Of a stretch of DNA of 64,000 nucleotides, positions 26,317-34,362 are shown in pieces (within the stretch, counting starts at the first letter, position 1; each line of letters starts with the position of its first letter). The translations under genes and the position numbers were made by a program. This stretch comes from Sinorhizobium sp. A49. GTDB lineage: Bacteria; Pseudomonadota; Alphaproteobacteria; Rhizobiales; Rhizobiaceae. The notes beneath the pieces are model-generated. The model was not told the DNA's origin and ran no database searches. It saw only the letters and a program-made list of their open reading frames with translations. Where the stretch lies: positions 62,001 through 126,000 of the forward strand of contig NZ_MUNW01000063.1 in the NCBI RefSeq assembly GCF_002002725.1, read 5' to 3'.

Positions 26317-26673
26317 ATGTCGATGAAAATGCACGTCGCGGAAGCGAAGCCAGGGCAGCTGGCAGCCACGTATCAACATTACTTCATTGAGCGTCCCTGC
26401 CGAATTCTGATCATCGGCCAGCACCTCAAGGCAAAGACCAAATATCAATGCCTGCTGCGTCACATTTCGATCGCTGGCGCCATGCTCGATTTCAATGCCG
26501 CGCTGATGGTGCCAAAACACTTCTTCCTCGAGATTGACGGATTCAAGGAAGAGATCGGCTGCTCTCAGGTTCATCGCAACGGTGCGGAGCTCGGCGTGCG
26601 CTTCAACATGCTCCTCGCTCCCGACTTCGTCAGCCGGCTGATCCGCATGCAATTTTCAAGCGGTGGTTTTTGA
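26317..26673 (+). CDS. PilZ-domain-like protein with degenerate c-di-GMP motifs
   Basis: I start at the ATG at 26317, which has GGAG 7 bases upstream. The product has 118 residues. The fold signature is there: ERPCRILIIG, then CLLRHISIAGAML, FFLEIDGF, and GCSQVHRNGAELGVRFNM, like the PilZ strand order ending in GVRF. However, the RxxxR motif is reduced to RPCR, and the D/NxSxxG motif reads HISIAG with histidine in the first position. c-di-GMP binding is therefore doubtful. A second, canonical PilZ gene follows 200 bases downstream, so the two may work as a pair in motility or exopolysaccharide control. Confidence 0.75.
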   Translation: MSMKMHVAEAKPGQLAATYQHYFIERPCRILIIGQHLKAKTKYQCLLRHISIAGAMLDFNAALMVPKHFFLEIDGFKEEIGCSQVHRNGAELGVRFNMLLAPDFVSRLIRMQFSSGGF

Positions 26674-26875
26674 GCGCAACCACCTTCCCCTTCAGAGAAA
26701 ATGACCGAAGTTAGATTTTTATCGATCTCCTTCAGGGGATTGCAAACTTCTGCGCCGAGACTGCACTCGACTTACCTCGGCATTCACGCGAGGATTAAGC
26801 GTGGGCAAATGAATTGCCCACGATCGAAGGCCGAATGATCGCATTTCGCGATCCGGCGCAGGCGGAGAATGACAG

Positions 26876-27250
26876 ATGCAGCAGACGATGTATTCCTGCG
26901 TGCCCTCGCCGTTCTACGAGCGTCGCTACGAACGCTTTTCCATCGGCCATGCCGCCACCCTGACAACGGTACAGCCGGGGCTTGGCAGCGTGTCGGTTCG
27001 CACCTGTCGGATGATCGACATCTCCCGCGGCGGCGCCAGCTTTGCCGTGCAGACCACGATCGGCCTGCCACAGCACTATTATCTCCACATCATCGGCACT
27101 TCGCTTCGCATCGGCTGCGCCGAGGTCTATCGCAATGGCGAGCGCATCGGGGTGCAGTTCATCAAGCCGATCGAACAGACCCTGCTGCGCGAGATCATCC
27201 GGCAGGAATTCTTTACCGGCCAGAACGCGAAAACACCCAAGCGCCGTTAA
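26876..27250 (+). CDS. PilZ-domain c-di-GMP-binding protein
   Basis: The product has 124 residues. The c-di-GMP motifs are canonical: R16xxxR20 in ERRYERFS, and DISRGGASF carrying DxSxxG at about residues 47-52. The C-terminal strand GERIGVQFIKP matches the GVQF/GVRF end of PilZ domains. A ribosome binding site (GGAGAATGACAG) precedes the ATG. It is a single-domain protein, so it would act as an adaptor that changes partner binding when c-di-GMP rises. The partner is unknown. It lies between a degenerate PilZ paralogue and an aminotransferase gene. Confidence 0.88.
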   Translation: MQQTMYSCVPSPFYERRYERFSIGHAATLTTVQPGLGSVSVRTCRMIDISRGGASFAVQTTIGLPQHYYLHIIGTSLRIGCAEVYRNGERIGVQFIKPIEQTLLREIIRQEFFTGQNAKTPKRR

Positions 27251-27385
27251 GCCCCCTGGAGCCGGTGCAACCGGTCGTCAAAACCGCACAGATCGCGTCG
27301 GCTTTTTCTCACCAAGGCGATTCCGCATTGCCAATGCATGCGCTAAGTTCCGAGAACTTTGTTCGAACGGGGCCTTATATAAAGC

Positions 27386-28510
27386 ATGTCCGCATTCTCT
27401 CGCTTCACGCCGCTCATCCAATCCCTGCCCTCCACCATCCCCTTCGTCGGGCCTGAAGCCATTGAACGCCAACGCGGGCGCGCGATCGCGGCCCGTATCG
27501 GTGCCAATGAAAGCGGCTTCGGGCCAGCCGAAAGCGTCGTCCAAGCGATGCGCGAGGCGGCGACGGGCACGTGGAAATATGCGGACCCGGAAAATCATGA
27601 TCTGAAGCAGGCGCTGGCCACTCGACTTGGTGTCTCTGCCGACAACATTGCGATCGGCGAAGGCATCGACGGATTGCTCGGCCAGATCGTGCGGATGGTG
27701 ATCGAGCCGGGTATGCCCGTCGTCACCTCGTTCGGCGCGTATCCGACGTTCAACTACCACGTCGTCGGTCACGGGGGGCGGCTGGTGACAGTGCCCTATG
27801 TCGGCGATCGCGAAGATCTCGACGGATTGCTTGCCGCCGTCAAAAAAGAAAACGCTCCGCTCGTCTACTTCGCCAATCCCGATAATCCGATGGGAAGCTG
27901 GTGGGAGGCCGAGCGAATCGTCGAATTCGCCAAGGCGCTGCCCGAAACCACGCTGTTCATTCTGGATGAGGCCTATTGCGAGACGGCGCCGACAGAAGCT
28001 CTGCCGGTGATCGACGCGTTCATCGACATGCCCAATGTCGTGAGAACCCGGACTTTCTCGAAAGCCTACGGCCTTGCCGGCTCGCGAGTCGGTTACGTCA
28101 TCACCACGCCCGGCACCGCCCAGGCGTTCGACAAGATCCGCAATCATTTCGGGATGAACAGGATCGGCGTTGCGGCGGCAGTGGCAGCGCTCGCGGATCG
28201 GGATTATCTGGCAACTGTCACAGCAAGAATTGCGCATTCGCGCGAACGCATCGCCGAAATCGCTAGACGCAACGGCTTGTCCCCGCTCGTGTCGGCAACG
28301 AATTTCGTTGCGATCGATTGTGGGCGCGACGCGGTCTATGCGCGCGCGATTGTCGATACGCTGATGAGCGACCACGGCATCTTCATTCGCATGCCCGGCG
28401 TCGCGCCGCTCAATCGCTGCATTCGCGTCAGTACGGGCCCGGACGCGGAGATGGATCTGTTTGAAGCCGCCCTGCCACAGGTTCTCGCAAAGCTGGCAGG
28501 CGGCAAATAG
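27386..28510 (+). CDS. HisC-like pyridoxal-phosphate aminotransferase
   Basis: The product has 374 residues, a fold-type I aminotransferase. Family landmarks: ARIGANESGFGPAESV near the N-terminus, FANPDNPMGSWW (the asparagine and proline loop), FILDEAYCE (the aspartate that pairs with the cofactor ring) and RTRTFSKAYGLAGSRVGY with the Schiff-base lysine. This is the HisC/CobC layout. Histidinol-phosphate aminotransferases make histidine, but paralogues of this type also act on phenylalanine, tyrosine or other substrates. No his genes are near, so the exact reaction is open. The gene is not obviously in an operon; 136 bases separate it from the PilZ gene. Confidence 0.85.
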   Translation: MSAFSRFTPLIQSLPSTIPFVGPEAIERQRGRAIAARIGANESGFGPAESVVQAMREAATGTWKYADPENHDLKQALATRLGVSADNIAIGEGIDGLLGQIVRMVIEPGMPVVTSFGAYPTFNYHVVGHGGRLVTVPYVGDREDLDGLLAAVKKENAPLVYFANPDNPMGSWWEAERIVEFAKALPETTLFILDEAYCETAPTEALPVIDAFIDMPNVVRTRTFSKAYGLAGSRVGYVITTPGTAQAFDKIRNHFGMNRIGVAAAVAALADRDYLATVTARIAHSRERIAEIARRNGLSPLVSATNFVAIDCGRDAVYARAIVDTLMSDHGIFIRMPGVAPLNRCIRVSTGPDAEMDLFEAALPQVLAKLAGGK

Positions 28511-28578
28511 GCCTTCATATCCCGGCGCCTGCTTACTGGCGGGCGCCGCCGGACGGGAGCGCGAGCCCCGTCTGTTGT

Positions 28579-28845
28579 TCAGTGAACCGTCATCCACTCG
28601 CGGGCGGCACGAAGCGCTGCGGCGAGGTCGGCCTTGCTCATGGTCATCGACAGGTCGGCGCGCAGATCGACGGCGCGGTCGCAGCCCTTGATAGCGGCGA
28701 TGTTCAGCCATTTGTGAGCGGCCACCAGATCGACCGGACGACCGCGGCCGGTCGCATAGGCCAGACCCATTTCGCAAAAGACGTCCGCCTGGTTTTCACC
28801 ACCCATCGCGGTATTCGAAGCAACCTGCATATCAAAGCGTGCCAT
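28579..28845 (-). CDS. Small Sel1-repeat-like protein
   Basis: The start at 28845 has AGGGAC 8 bases upstream; the longer open frame above it is rich in basic residues and looks non-coding. The product has 88 residues. Its centre, ADVFCEMGLAYATGRGRPVD followed by LVAAHKWLNIAAIKGC, is one Sel1/TPR-like repeat. A second helix pair follows (RADLSMTMSKADLAAALRAA). No signal peptide is seen, so it is probably cytoplasmic. Such short single-repeat proteins usually mediate protein contacts. It is convergent with the aminotransferase gene. The function is unknown. Confidence 0.75.
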   Translation of the reverse strand: MARFDMQVASNTAMGGENQADVFCEMGLAYATGRGRPVDLVAAHKWLNIAAIKGCDRAVDLRADLSMTMSKADLAAALRAAREWMTVH

Positions 28846-29440
28846 TTTTTTGTCCCTGTTTTGCCTGGTTGATTTTCCGAAGCGGCCCACCCTTTTGAGG
28901 CGGACCATGCTCCAGATCAGCATTTGTTTTTGGTCCCTGTTCGACCGTGCCTCTTTGTGGGCCTTTCCGAACCGCGCCGTCTTTTGCAGCGCCATCTTCG
29001 GTCATTCGGCGGGGTGAATTTCTCCGCTCGTCTTATGGGTCTTACTATGCAGCACGGCCTTCAATACGCGCTTAAAATGCATGATTAATTTGAGACAAAC
29101 AAAGTTCAAACACTTGGTAAACTTGAGTTTTTGTTAAACATCGAAAGGCCGGAAATCCGGCGCATTTGCATAAAAATTTACGAAATATTCAACCGCCGAT
29201 TTCAACCAAACGGTAACCACGAAAAAAGGACCCAACTACGCCAATGCTGTGTTTCCTCGATTTTTCTCCATCGGAAACCGGCAAAGAAAAAGCATAAACG
29301 GCCGCGTTCAAGCCAGTTTACCTTTACGTGCGCGTAAGCTATCTTGCCGGCGGCGGTGAGGAGACTGCCTTTCAAACGAGGATATTTGCAGAGATGCCGG
29401 CGAAGCGGACCGCGCCGGCGACTTCTATCTGGAGGAATGA
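28846..29440. other. AT-rich intergenic region between divergent small genes
   Basis: This 595-base spacer is clearly lower in GC than the surroundings between about 29040 and 29340. It should contain the promoters of the Sel1-like (minus) and DUF2147 (plus) genes. A nearly perfect palindrome (TTACGTGCGCGTAA) lies at 29324-29337. No coding sequence of quality is seen. Confidence 0.5.
29324..29337. promoter_or_regulatory. Operator-like palindrome upstream of DUF2147 gene
   Basis: TTACGTGCGCGTAA is a 14-base palindrome with one mismatched pair, about 100 bases before the start codon. It resembles the perfect TTACGTGCACGTAA found upstream of ETF-QO at 41111. Confidence 0.35.
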
Positions 29441-29782
29441 ATGATACGTACCCTGCTCATGACAGCGGCTCTCGCTGTTGGCGTTGCCGGAACGGCCGTT
29501 GCCGCCGAACCGATCGTCGGCAACTGGAAGACCGCAACCGGCGCGACGGCCGAAATCGCCCCTTGCGGCGGCGCCTACTGCGTCACGCTGAAGACCGGCA
29601 AATACGTCGGCAAGCGGATAGGCAACCTGACCGGCACAGGCGGCAACTATTCCGGGGAAATCACCGATCCGGAAACCGACAAGACCTATAGCGGTTCCGG
29701 TGCGGTCGACGGCAACTCGCTAAAAATGAAGGGATGCGTGCTCAAGGTTCTCTGCAAAACGCAGACCTGGTCGCGCCTCTAG
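29441..29782 (+). CDS. DUF2147-like small exported protein
   Basis: The product has 113 residues. A clean Sec signal peptide (residues 1-22, MIRTLLMTAALAVGVAG then TAVAA) is cut before EPIVGNWKT. The mature part begins with the GNWKTATGATAEIAPCGGAY signature of the DUF2147 family and keeps four cysteines (CGG, YCV, GCV, LCK). Two disulfides in the periplasm are possible. The lipocalin-like barrel suggested for the family is inferred. A GGAGG site directly precedes the ATG. It is followed by a structured 3' region and an intrinsic terminator, so it is probably a single-gene transcript. Confidence 0.85.
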   Translation: MIRTLLMTAALAVGVAGTAVAAEPIVGNWKTATGATAEIAPCGGAYCVTLKTGKYVGKRIGNLTGTGGNYSGEITDPETDKTYSGSGAVDGNSLKMKGCVLKVLCKTQTWSRL

Positions 29783-30118
29783 AAAGCGCCGCGCCTTCAG
29801 CGATTCCATCTGAAGGCGGGATGCTCTCGGAGAGACCCTTTCAAAATGGGCGCCCCTCGGGTGACCTTCAGTTCATTTACAAGCCCGCCGAGATTTTCGG
29901 CGGGTTTTGTTTTTTTGCAATGGCAGGCCCATCCAGCCGTCAGCCCAACACCGCCCATGCCTGATCGCGGAGTTTTGTGCGCCCTTCCCGCGAGAATGAC
30001 GGCGACATCAATCGCAAGATGAACGCCAGATGAACGGCGATATCAGCAAGAGTTCAGTTTGGTTGTGCGAAAACCCACTCAATCGATTTGAACCGCCTCC
30101 AGACCAACGGACAGAACC
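29783..30118. other. Structured 3' region and spacer
   Basis: The first 120 bases can fold into an 8-base-pair hairpin (GCCTTCAG 29793-29800 with CTGAAGGC 29810-29817), and the intrinsic terminator at 29884-29915 follows. The rest (29916-30118) has no recognisable gene and leads to the small exported ORF. Confidence 0.5.
29884..29917 (+). terminator. Intrinsic terminator after DUF2147 gene
   Basis: An 8-base-pair stem, CCCGCCGA with TCGGCGGG, closes a 5-base loop and is followed by TTTTGTTTTTTT. This is the clearest Rho-independent terminator in the window. Confidence 0.9.
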
Positions 30119-30292
30119 ATGGACATTCTTGCTCGGCGCCTCACCATTATCAGCCTTCTGATGGTTGTTTTCGCGATGACCCTTGCCGCCGCGGTCAGTG
30201 CAGACACCGAACGTCGCCGCACCAACACCTATCTCGGCTCGCTGACTGATTGCACCGCGCACACGGCGCAATACTGCCAAGCCAAGCTCTAA
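30119..30292 (+). CDS. Small exported or membrane peptide (57 residues), function unknown
   Basis: ATG 30119 to TAA 30292. The product begins MDILARRLTIISLLMVVFAM and continues TLAAAVSADTERRR, a good signal peptide with cleavage likely after AVSA. A short mature part of about 28 residues with two cysteines (LTDCTAHTAQYCQAKL) follows. The ribosome binding site is weak (ACGGACAGA). Rhizobial genomes carry many such tiny exported proteins. It lies between a terminator and the ynfA-like gene. Coding is supported only by the signal-peptide pattern. Confidence 0.5.
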   Translation: MDILARRLTIISLLMVVFAMTLAAAVSADTERRRTNTYLGSLTDCTAHTAQYCQAKL

Positions 30293-30575
30293 CGGAGTAA
30301 ACGCCATGCTGGCCGCCCTTTCCACCTCCGCCTTTCTCTCGCTGCGTGTTCTTGCACTTGCCAGCCTGCTGATGGCGCCGGTAGGGGCGCTCGCCTATAG
30401 CAAGGCCAACGGCCTCGGCATCGGCAAGCAGGGCGCCGGTCTCGTTCTCTTCGTGACGCTGCAGCGTCAATCCATGAGCTGACCCAAGGCGCCACCGGCG
30501 CCTTTTCCTTTGCCTGCCTCTCTTGCATCGCTGCGCTCCTTCCTATCCTTTCACGGTTGAAAGGACCCACCGCCG

Positions 30576-30896
30576 ATGCCAGCCTATGCCGTTTACTCCC
30601 TTGCCGCCCTTGCCGAGATCGCCGGATGCTTCGCGTTCTGGGCCTGGTTGAAACTCGACAAGCCGATCTGGTGGCTGATCCCGGGCGTCGCATCATTGGC
30701 ACTGTTTGCCTGGCTGCTGACGCTGATCGACAGCGAAGCGGCCGGCCGCGCCTATGCCGCCTATGGCGGGGTCTATATCGCCGCGTCACTCGTCTGGCTG
30801 TGGCTTGCCGAAGGCATCAGGCCCGATCGCTGGGATCTGACCGGAATGACCGTCGCCCTCGTCGGCAGCGCCATCATTCTCGCCGGACCGCGCTAA
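30576..30896 (+). CDS. YnfA family (UPF0060) small membrane protein
   Basis: The product has 106 residues and four hydrophobic helices. Family signature residues are all present: [20 protein letters not shown] near the start, WWLIPG, then [20 protein letters not shown] and [21 protein letters not shown] at the end. YnfA proteins are small inner-membrane proteins related to SMR transporters, and some are reported to export drugs or dyes. The gene stands alone with a short spacer before amn; the promoter is not recognised. Function is given at family level only. Confidence 0.93.
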   Translation: MPAYAVYSLAALAEIAGCFAFWAWLKLDKPIWWLIPGVASLALFAWLLTLIDSEAAGRAYAAYGGVYIAASLVWLWLAEGIRPDRWDLTGMTVALVGSAIILAGPR

Positions 30897-30972
30897 AGTT
30901 GTTCTGATCGGCGCGGTTGTGCATGCCGCATCTTGTCGTTTGCTTGTCAGAAGCCTCAGCCTATAATGCGAC

Positions 30973-32475
30973 ATGAACAAGCGAATCTCTTCACACTCCG
31001 TCCTTTCCGTCTCCACACCCGACCCGTTCGAGCCGCAGTTCTTCGAAGATCCTGCGGACGCGGTCGATTGCCTGGAGGCGCTTTACGATCGCAATACCCG
31101 GTTCCTCACAGAGGCTTTCGAGGGGCTGGGCAAGAACGGCGTTCCGATGACGCGCTATCGCGCCTGCTACCCACAGGTCAGCATCGAAACCAGCAGCTTC
31201 GGCCATGTCGATTCCCGCCTGTCATACGGATATGTCAGCGCGCCGGGCGTTTACACCACAACGATCACGCGACCGAAACTGTTCCGGCACTATCTGAAGG
31301 AACAGCTGGGGCACCTGATGCGCAATCACGGCCTCGGCGTCACCGTTTCCGAATCTTCGACGCCTATCCCGCTGCATTTTGCGTTCGGTGAAGGTGCGCA
31401 TGTCGAAGCGTCCGCGGGCGAATCCATCGATATTCCGCTGCGCGACCTGTTCGACGCGCCGGACCTGACGACGACTGACGATGAGATCGCCAACGGCTCC
31501 TATGAACCAGGCCCGGGCGAGCCATCGCCGCTGGCACCGTTTACAGCCCAGCGCATCGACTATTCGCTGGCCCGCCTCAGCCACTACACGGCCACGAGTG
31601 CTACGCATTTTCAGAACTTCGTGCTGTTCACCAACTACCAGTTCTATATCGACGAGTTCTGCGCCTGGGCACGCCAACAGATGGCGGAAGGCGGCAACGG
31701 CTACACGGCCTTCGTCGAGCCCGGCAACATCATCACGCCTGCCGGCGCCGACAAGCCCGAAACGGATTATACGCTCGCCCGTCTGCCGCAGATGCCCGCC
31801 TACCACCTGAAGAAAAAGGGCCATGGCGGTATCACCATGGTCAATATCGGCGTCGGCCCGTCCAACGCAAAGACGATCACCGACCATATCGCCGTGCTGC
31901 GCCCGCATGTCTGGTTGATGCTCGGCCATTGCGCCGGCCTCAGGAACAGCCAGCGCCTCGGCGACTACGTGCTCGCCCATGCCTATATGCGCGAAGACCA
32001 TGTGCTGGACGACGACCTACCGGTCTGGATCCCACTGCCGGCCCTTGCCGAGGTTCAGGTGGCGCTGCAGGACGCCGTTGCCGAAGTCACCGGCTATCGC
32101 GACTACGATCTCAAACAGATCATGCGCACCGGCACCGTCGCCACCATCGACAACCGCAACTGGGAACTGCGCGACCAGCGCGGACCGGTCAAGCGCCTGT
32201 CGCAGGCGCGCGCCATCGCGCTCGACATGGAATCGGCGACAATCGCTGCCAACGGCTTCCGCTTCCGGGTGCCCTACGGCACGCTGCTTTGCGTTTCCGA
32301 CAAACCGCTGCACGGCGAACTCAAGCTTCCGGGAATGGCCACGGCCTTCTATCGGACGCAGGTCAGCCAGCATCTGAAGATCGGTATTCTGGCTCTGCAG
32401 AAGCTGGCTTCGATGCCGCCCGAGAAGCTGCATTCCCGCAAGCTCAGAAGCTTCTACGAGACGTCGTTCCAGTAA
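30973..32475 (+). CDS. amn: AMP nucleosidase
   Basis: The product has 500 residues, matching Amn. The enzyme hydrolyses AMP to adenine and ribose 5-phosphate and helps set the adenylate pool. The N-terminal domain (about 20-190) carries RYRACYPQVSIETSSFGHVD and the C-terminal half is the nucleoside-phosphorylase-like catalytic domain. Diagnostic parts are MVNIGVGPSNAKTITDHIAV, LMLGHCAGLRNSQRLGDYVL and ALDMESATIAANGFRFRVPY, where the ME pair binds the ribose. It is cytoplasmic and a single gene. No overlap with its neighbours is seen. Confidence 0.96.
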   Translation: MNKRISSHSVLSVSTPDPFEPQFFEDPADAVDCLEALYDRNTRFLTEAFEGLGKNGVPMTRYRACYPQVSIETSSFGHVDSRLSYGYVSAPGVYTTTITRPKLFRHYLKEQLGHLMRNHGLGVTVSESSTPIPLHFAFGEGAHVEASAGESIDIPLRDLFDAPDLTTTDDEIANGSYEPGPGEPSPLAPFTAQRIDYSLARLSHYTATSATHFQNFVLFTNYQFYIDEFCAWARQQMAEGGNGYTAFVEPGNIITPAGADKPETDYTLARLPQMPAYHLKKKGHGGITMVNIGVGPSNAKTITDHIAVLRPHVWLMLGHCAGLRNSQRLGDYVLAHAYMREDHVLDDDLPVWIPLPALAEVQVALQDAVAEVTGYRDYDLKQIMRTGTVATIDNRNWELRDQRGPVKRLSQARAIALDMESATIAANGFRFRVPYGTLLCVSDKPLHGELKLPGMATAFYRTQVSQHLKIGILALQKLASMPPEKLHSRKLRSFYETSFQ

Positions 32476-32631
32476 ACGGCAACGCTTCTCCGGCTTTGCC
32501 TACAGAACCATCGAGAGCAGCGCGGCAGCGGTCGCGATGCGCGGCAGACGGGCGTTGGCGCAGATCAATTGCTTCTGCGTCGTGCGGCAAGGACGAGAAT
32601 CACGACAGCTTCGGCTGTCTCGGGGTACAGA

Positions 32632-32685
32632 CTGACCCGGGGGTCACGGATTGACCCGGGGTCACGGACTGACCTGGGGTCCCGA
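32632..32685. repeat. Three tandem degenerate 17-19 base repeats
   Basis: Three consecutive units of about 18 bases, each built on TGACCCGGGGTCACGGA: 32632-32650, 32651-32668 and 32669-32685. Each contains a near-palindrome (TGACCCGGGGTCA). The array overlaps the 3' end of the lipid kinase gene and supplies its last residues. Confidence 0.75.
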
Positions 32686-33591
32686 ACCTGGCCTGTCGGC
32701 ACCAACGAGCAACTTCAGTTCGCCCGGGTGGATTCTCAACGCGACGTCGCGGCCCATCGGCAAAAGTTCGCCATCGATCACGCAGTTGATCTTCCGGTCG
32801 ACCTTGGGGAAATGCAGATCCAGCGCATGGCCGCTCATTTCTGTAATCACCGGGTTGTCGCGGAACTTGCCGCGCATCACGTCGAGCGCCAGCTTGGCAA
32901 CCCCGGGCGGGCTTAGAGGCGGCGCGGTGTAGAAACCGAGATGACCGGCTGTCACGTCGTCGGCATACATCAGCGTATCGCGCCCGAACGGGTTGTTCGA
33001 CACGGACACGGCCGAGACATGACGACTTTCGTGGTGACCATCCACGTCGAACTCGATCTCGAAATCCGGCGGATTGAGGATGACCCCGAGGGCAGCTCGT
33101 GTGCTCGCCGTGATCTTGCCTAGCCGCGACCGGAAACTGAACGATTCTCGGTAGCGCACCATGCGAGCATGCAGGCCCATCGAGAACTGGTGCACGAAGG
33201 CGCGGCCGTCGGCGCTGCCGATGTCGCCATCGATGATCGTGCCCTGCGCCAGAACCTCCGGCGCCTTCCAGATATCGAGCGGCAATTTCAGTGTGCGGGC
33301 AAAAAGGTTCATCGTCCCGGCCGGGACGACGCCAAGCGGCATGCCGGTTTTCCAGGCAACGCCTGCGGCTGCCGAAATCGTGCCATCGCCGCCGCCAGCG
33401 ACGATCGCGTCGAGATCGTCGCGCCTGCAGGTCTTTTCGAGCGCCTCCTGCATCTCGGCACCCGAGACGGTCGCAATCTCGATCTGGTGGCCGGCGTCGC
33501 GAAAGATCGCCTCAACCTTGCTGCCATAGGCCGTCATGTCCGTCGTTCGGAAGGTTCCACCGTCCCGATTGAAGATCGCTTTGATTTTCAT
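32662..33591 (-). CDS. Diacylglycerol kinase-family lipid kinase
   Basis: The product has 309 residues. The catalytic N-terminal domain starts MKIKAIFNRDGGTF and has the nucleotide-binding motif DAIVAGGGDGTISAAAGV, then GMPLGVVPAGTMNLFARTL, which matches the GGDGT and PxGTxNxxAR signatures of the DAGK/YegS/LCB5 superfamily. The C-terminal beta-rich domain carries SVSNNPFGRDTLMYADD. Members phosphorylate diacylglycerol, sphingoid or other lipids. The precise lipid is unknown. The last few residues (GADRPGSGPQVSP) are encoded in a short tandem-repeat array, so the C-terminus may vary between strains. Confidence 0.9.
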   Translation of the reverse strand: MKIKAIFNRDGGTFRTTDMTAYGSKVEAIFRDAGHQIEIATVSGAEMQEALEKTCRRDDLDAIVAGGGDGTISAAAGVAWKTGMPLGVVPAGTMNLFARTLKLPLDIWKAPEVLAQGTIIDGDIGSADGRAFVHQFSMGLHARMVRYRESFSFRSRLGKITASTRAALGVILNPPDFEIEFDVDGHHESRHVSAVSVSNNPFGRDTLMYADDVTAGHLGFYTAPPLSPPGVAKLALDVMRGKFRDNPVITEMSGHALDLHFPKVDRKINCVIDGELLPMGRDVALRIHPGELKLLVGADRPGSGPQVSP

Positions 33592-33744
33592 GAAAGGCTT
33601 ACTGGCTCCATTGCCGTGACACGAGGGCGGCCACCGCGATGAGATAAGCGCTATCGGCGCCGTTTCCAGTGCCTTACAAAAACTTAACCTGCCGTCTGCG
33701 GGAGGCTGGAGCCCGGTTTCGCTATCGCCGACCTGCTTTCAGCC

Positions 33745-34212
33745 CTACTCCGGCAGCTTCAGCGGGCCGCCCGTCTTGATCGAGCGGATGGCGAAATTGG
33801 AGCGAATGTCCGTCACGCCGGGCATCGCCAGCAATGTCTCCGTCAGCAAAGTCTCATAGGCCGACAGGTCCTCGACAACGACCTCGGCAAGGAAATCGGC
33901 ATTTCCTGAAATCAGAAAGCAGGACACGACCTCTGGAATGGCAAGCAGTGCCTCCTGCTGACGCTGGGCATTCTCGCGGCTGTGCTGGCCGACCTTGATC
34001 TCCACGAAAACGGTCAGCCCAAGCCCGACCTCCTTGCGGTCGATATCAGCCCGATAGCCACGCAGGATCCCAGATTTCTCCAGATTGCGGATGCGCCGCA
34101 GGCAGGGAGACGGCGACAGATTGACACGTTCGGCAATCTCCACGTTCGTTGCCCGCGCATCCTCCTGTAGGATCTTGAGAATCGCGAGGTCGAATTTATC
34201 CAGATTTGGCAT
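33745..34212 (-). CDS. Lrp/AsnC-family transcriptional regulator
   Basis: I start at MPNLDKFDLAILKILQEDAR (34212); an ATG at 34221 is an alternative. The product has 155 residues, the normal size. Residues 5-60 form the helix-turn-helix (VEIAERVNLSPSPCLRRIRN). Residues 70-145 form the RAM ligand-binding domain (VFVEIKVGQH, VSCFLISGNADFLAEVVVED). Lrp-type regulators sense amino acids and often control an adjacent divergent transporter. Here the EamA-type exporter gene starts 150 bases away in the opposite direction, so it is the likely target. Confidence 0.93.
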   Translation of the reverse strand: MPNLDKFDLAILKILQEDARATNVEIAERVNLSPSPCLRRIRNLEKSGILRGYRADIDRKEVGLGLTVFVEIKVGQHSRENAQRQQEALLAIPEVVSCFLISGNADFLAEVVVEDLSAYETLLTETLLAMPGVTDIRSNFAIRSIKTGGPLKLPE

Positions 34213-34362
34213 AACTGACATTCCAATGAGGACATTTTGGCACATGATTGCGCACCATAGGCCATTCCGGGCATAAATCGCAAGGACATGCCTTGCCCAT
34301 TGGCAGTAATCTTCTTCCCAGCCCCGATCACTACGGGCATCCAATTCGGGAAGGAAAATCAG

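Noticed and set aside
28846-28995. Longer N-terminus of the Sel1-like protein from 28995
   Set aside because: The extra 50 residues are basic and low in complexity, while the ATG at 28845 has a clear ribosome binding site.
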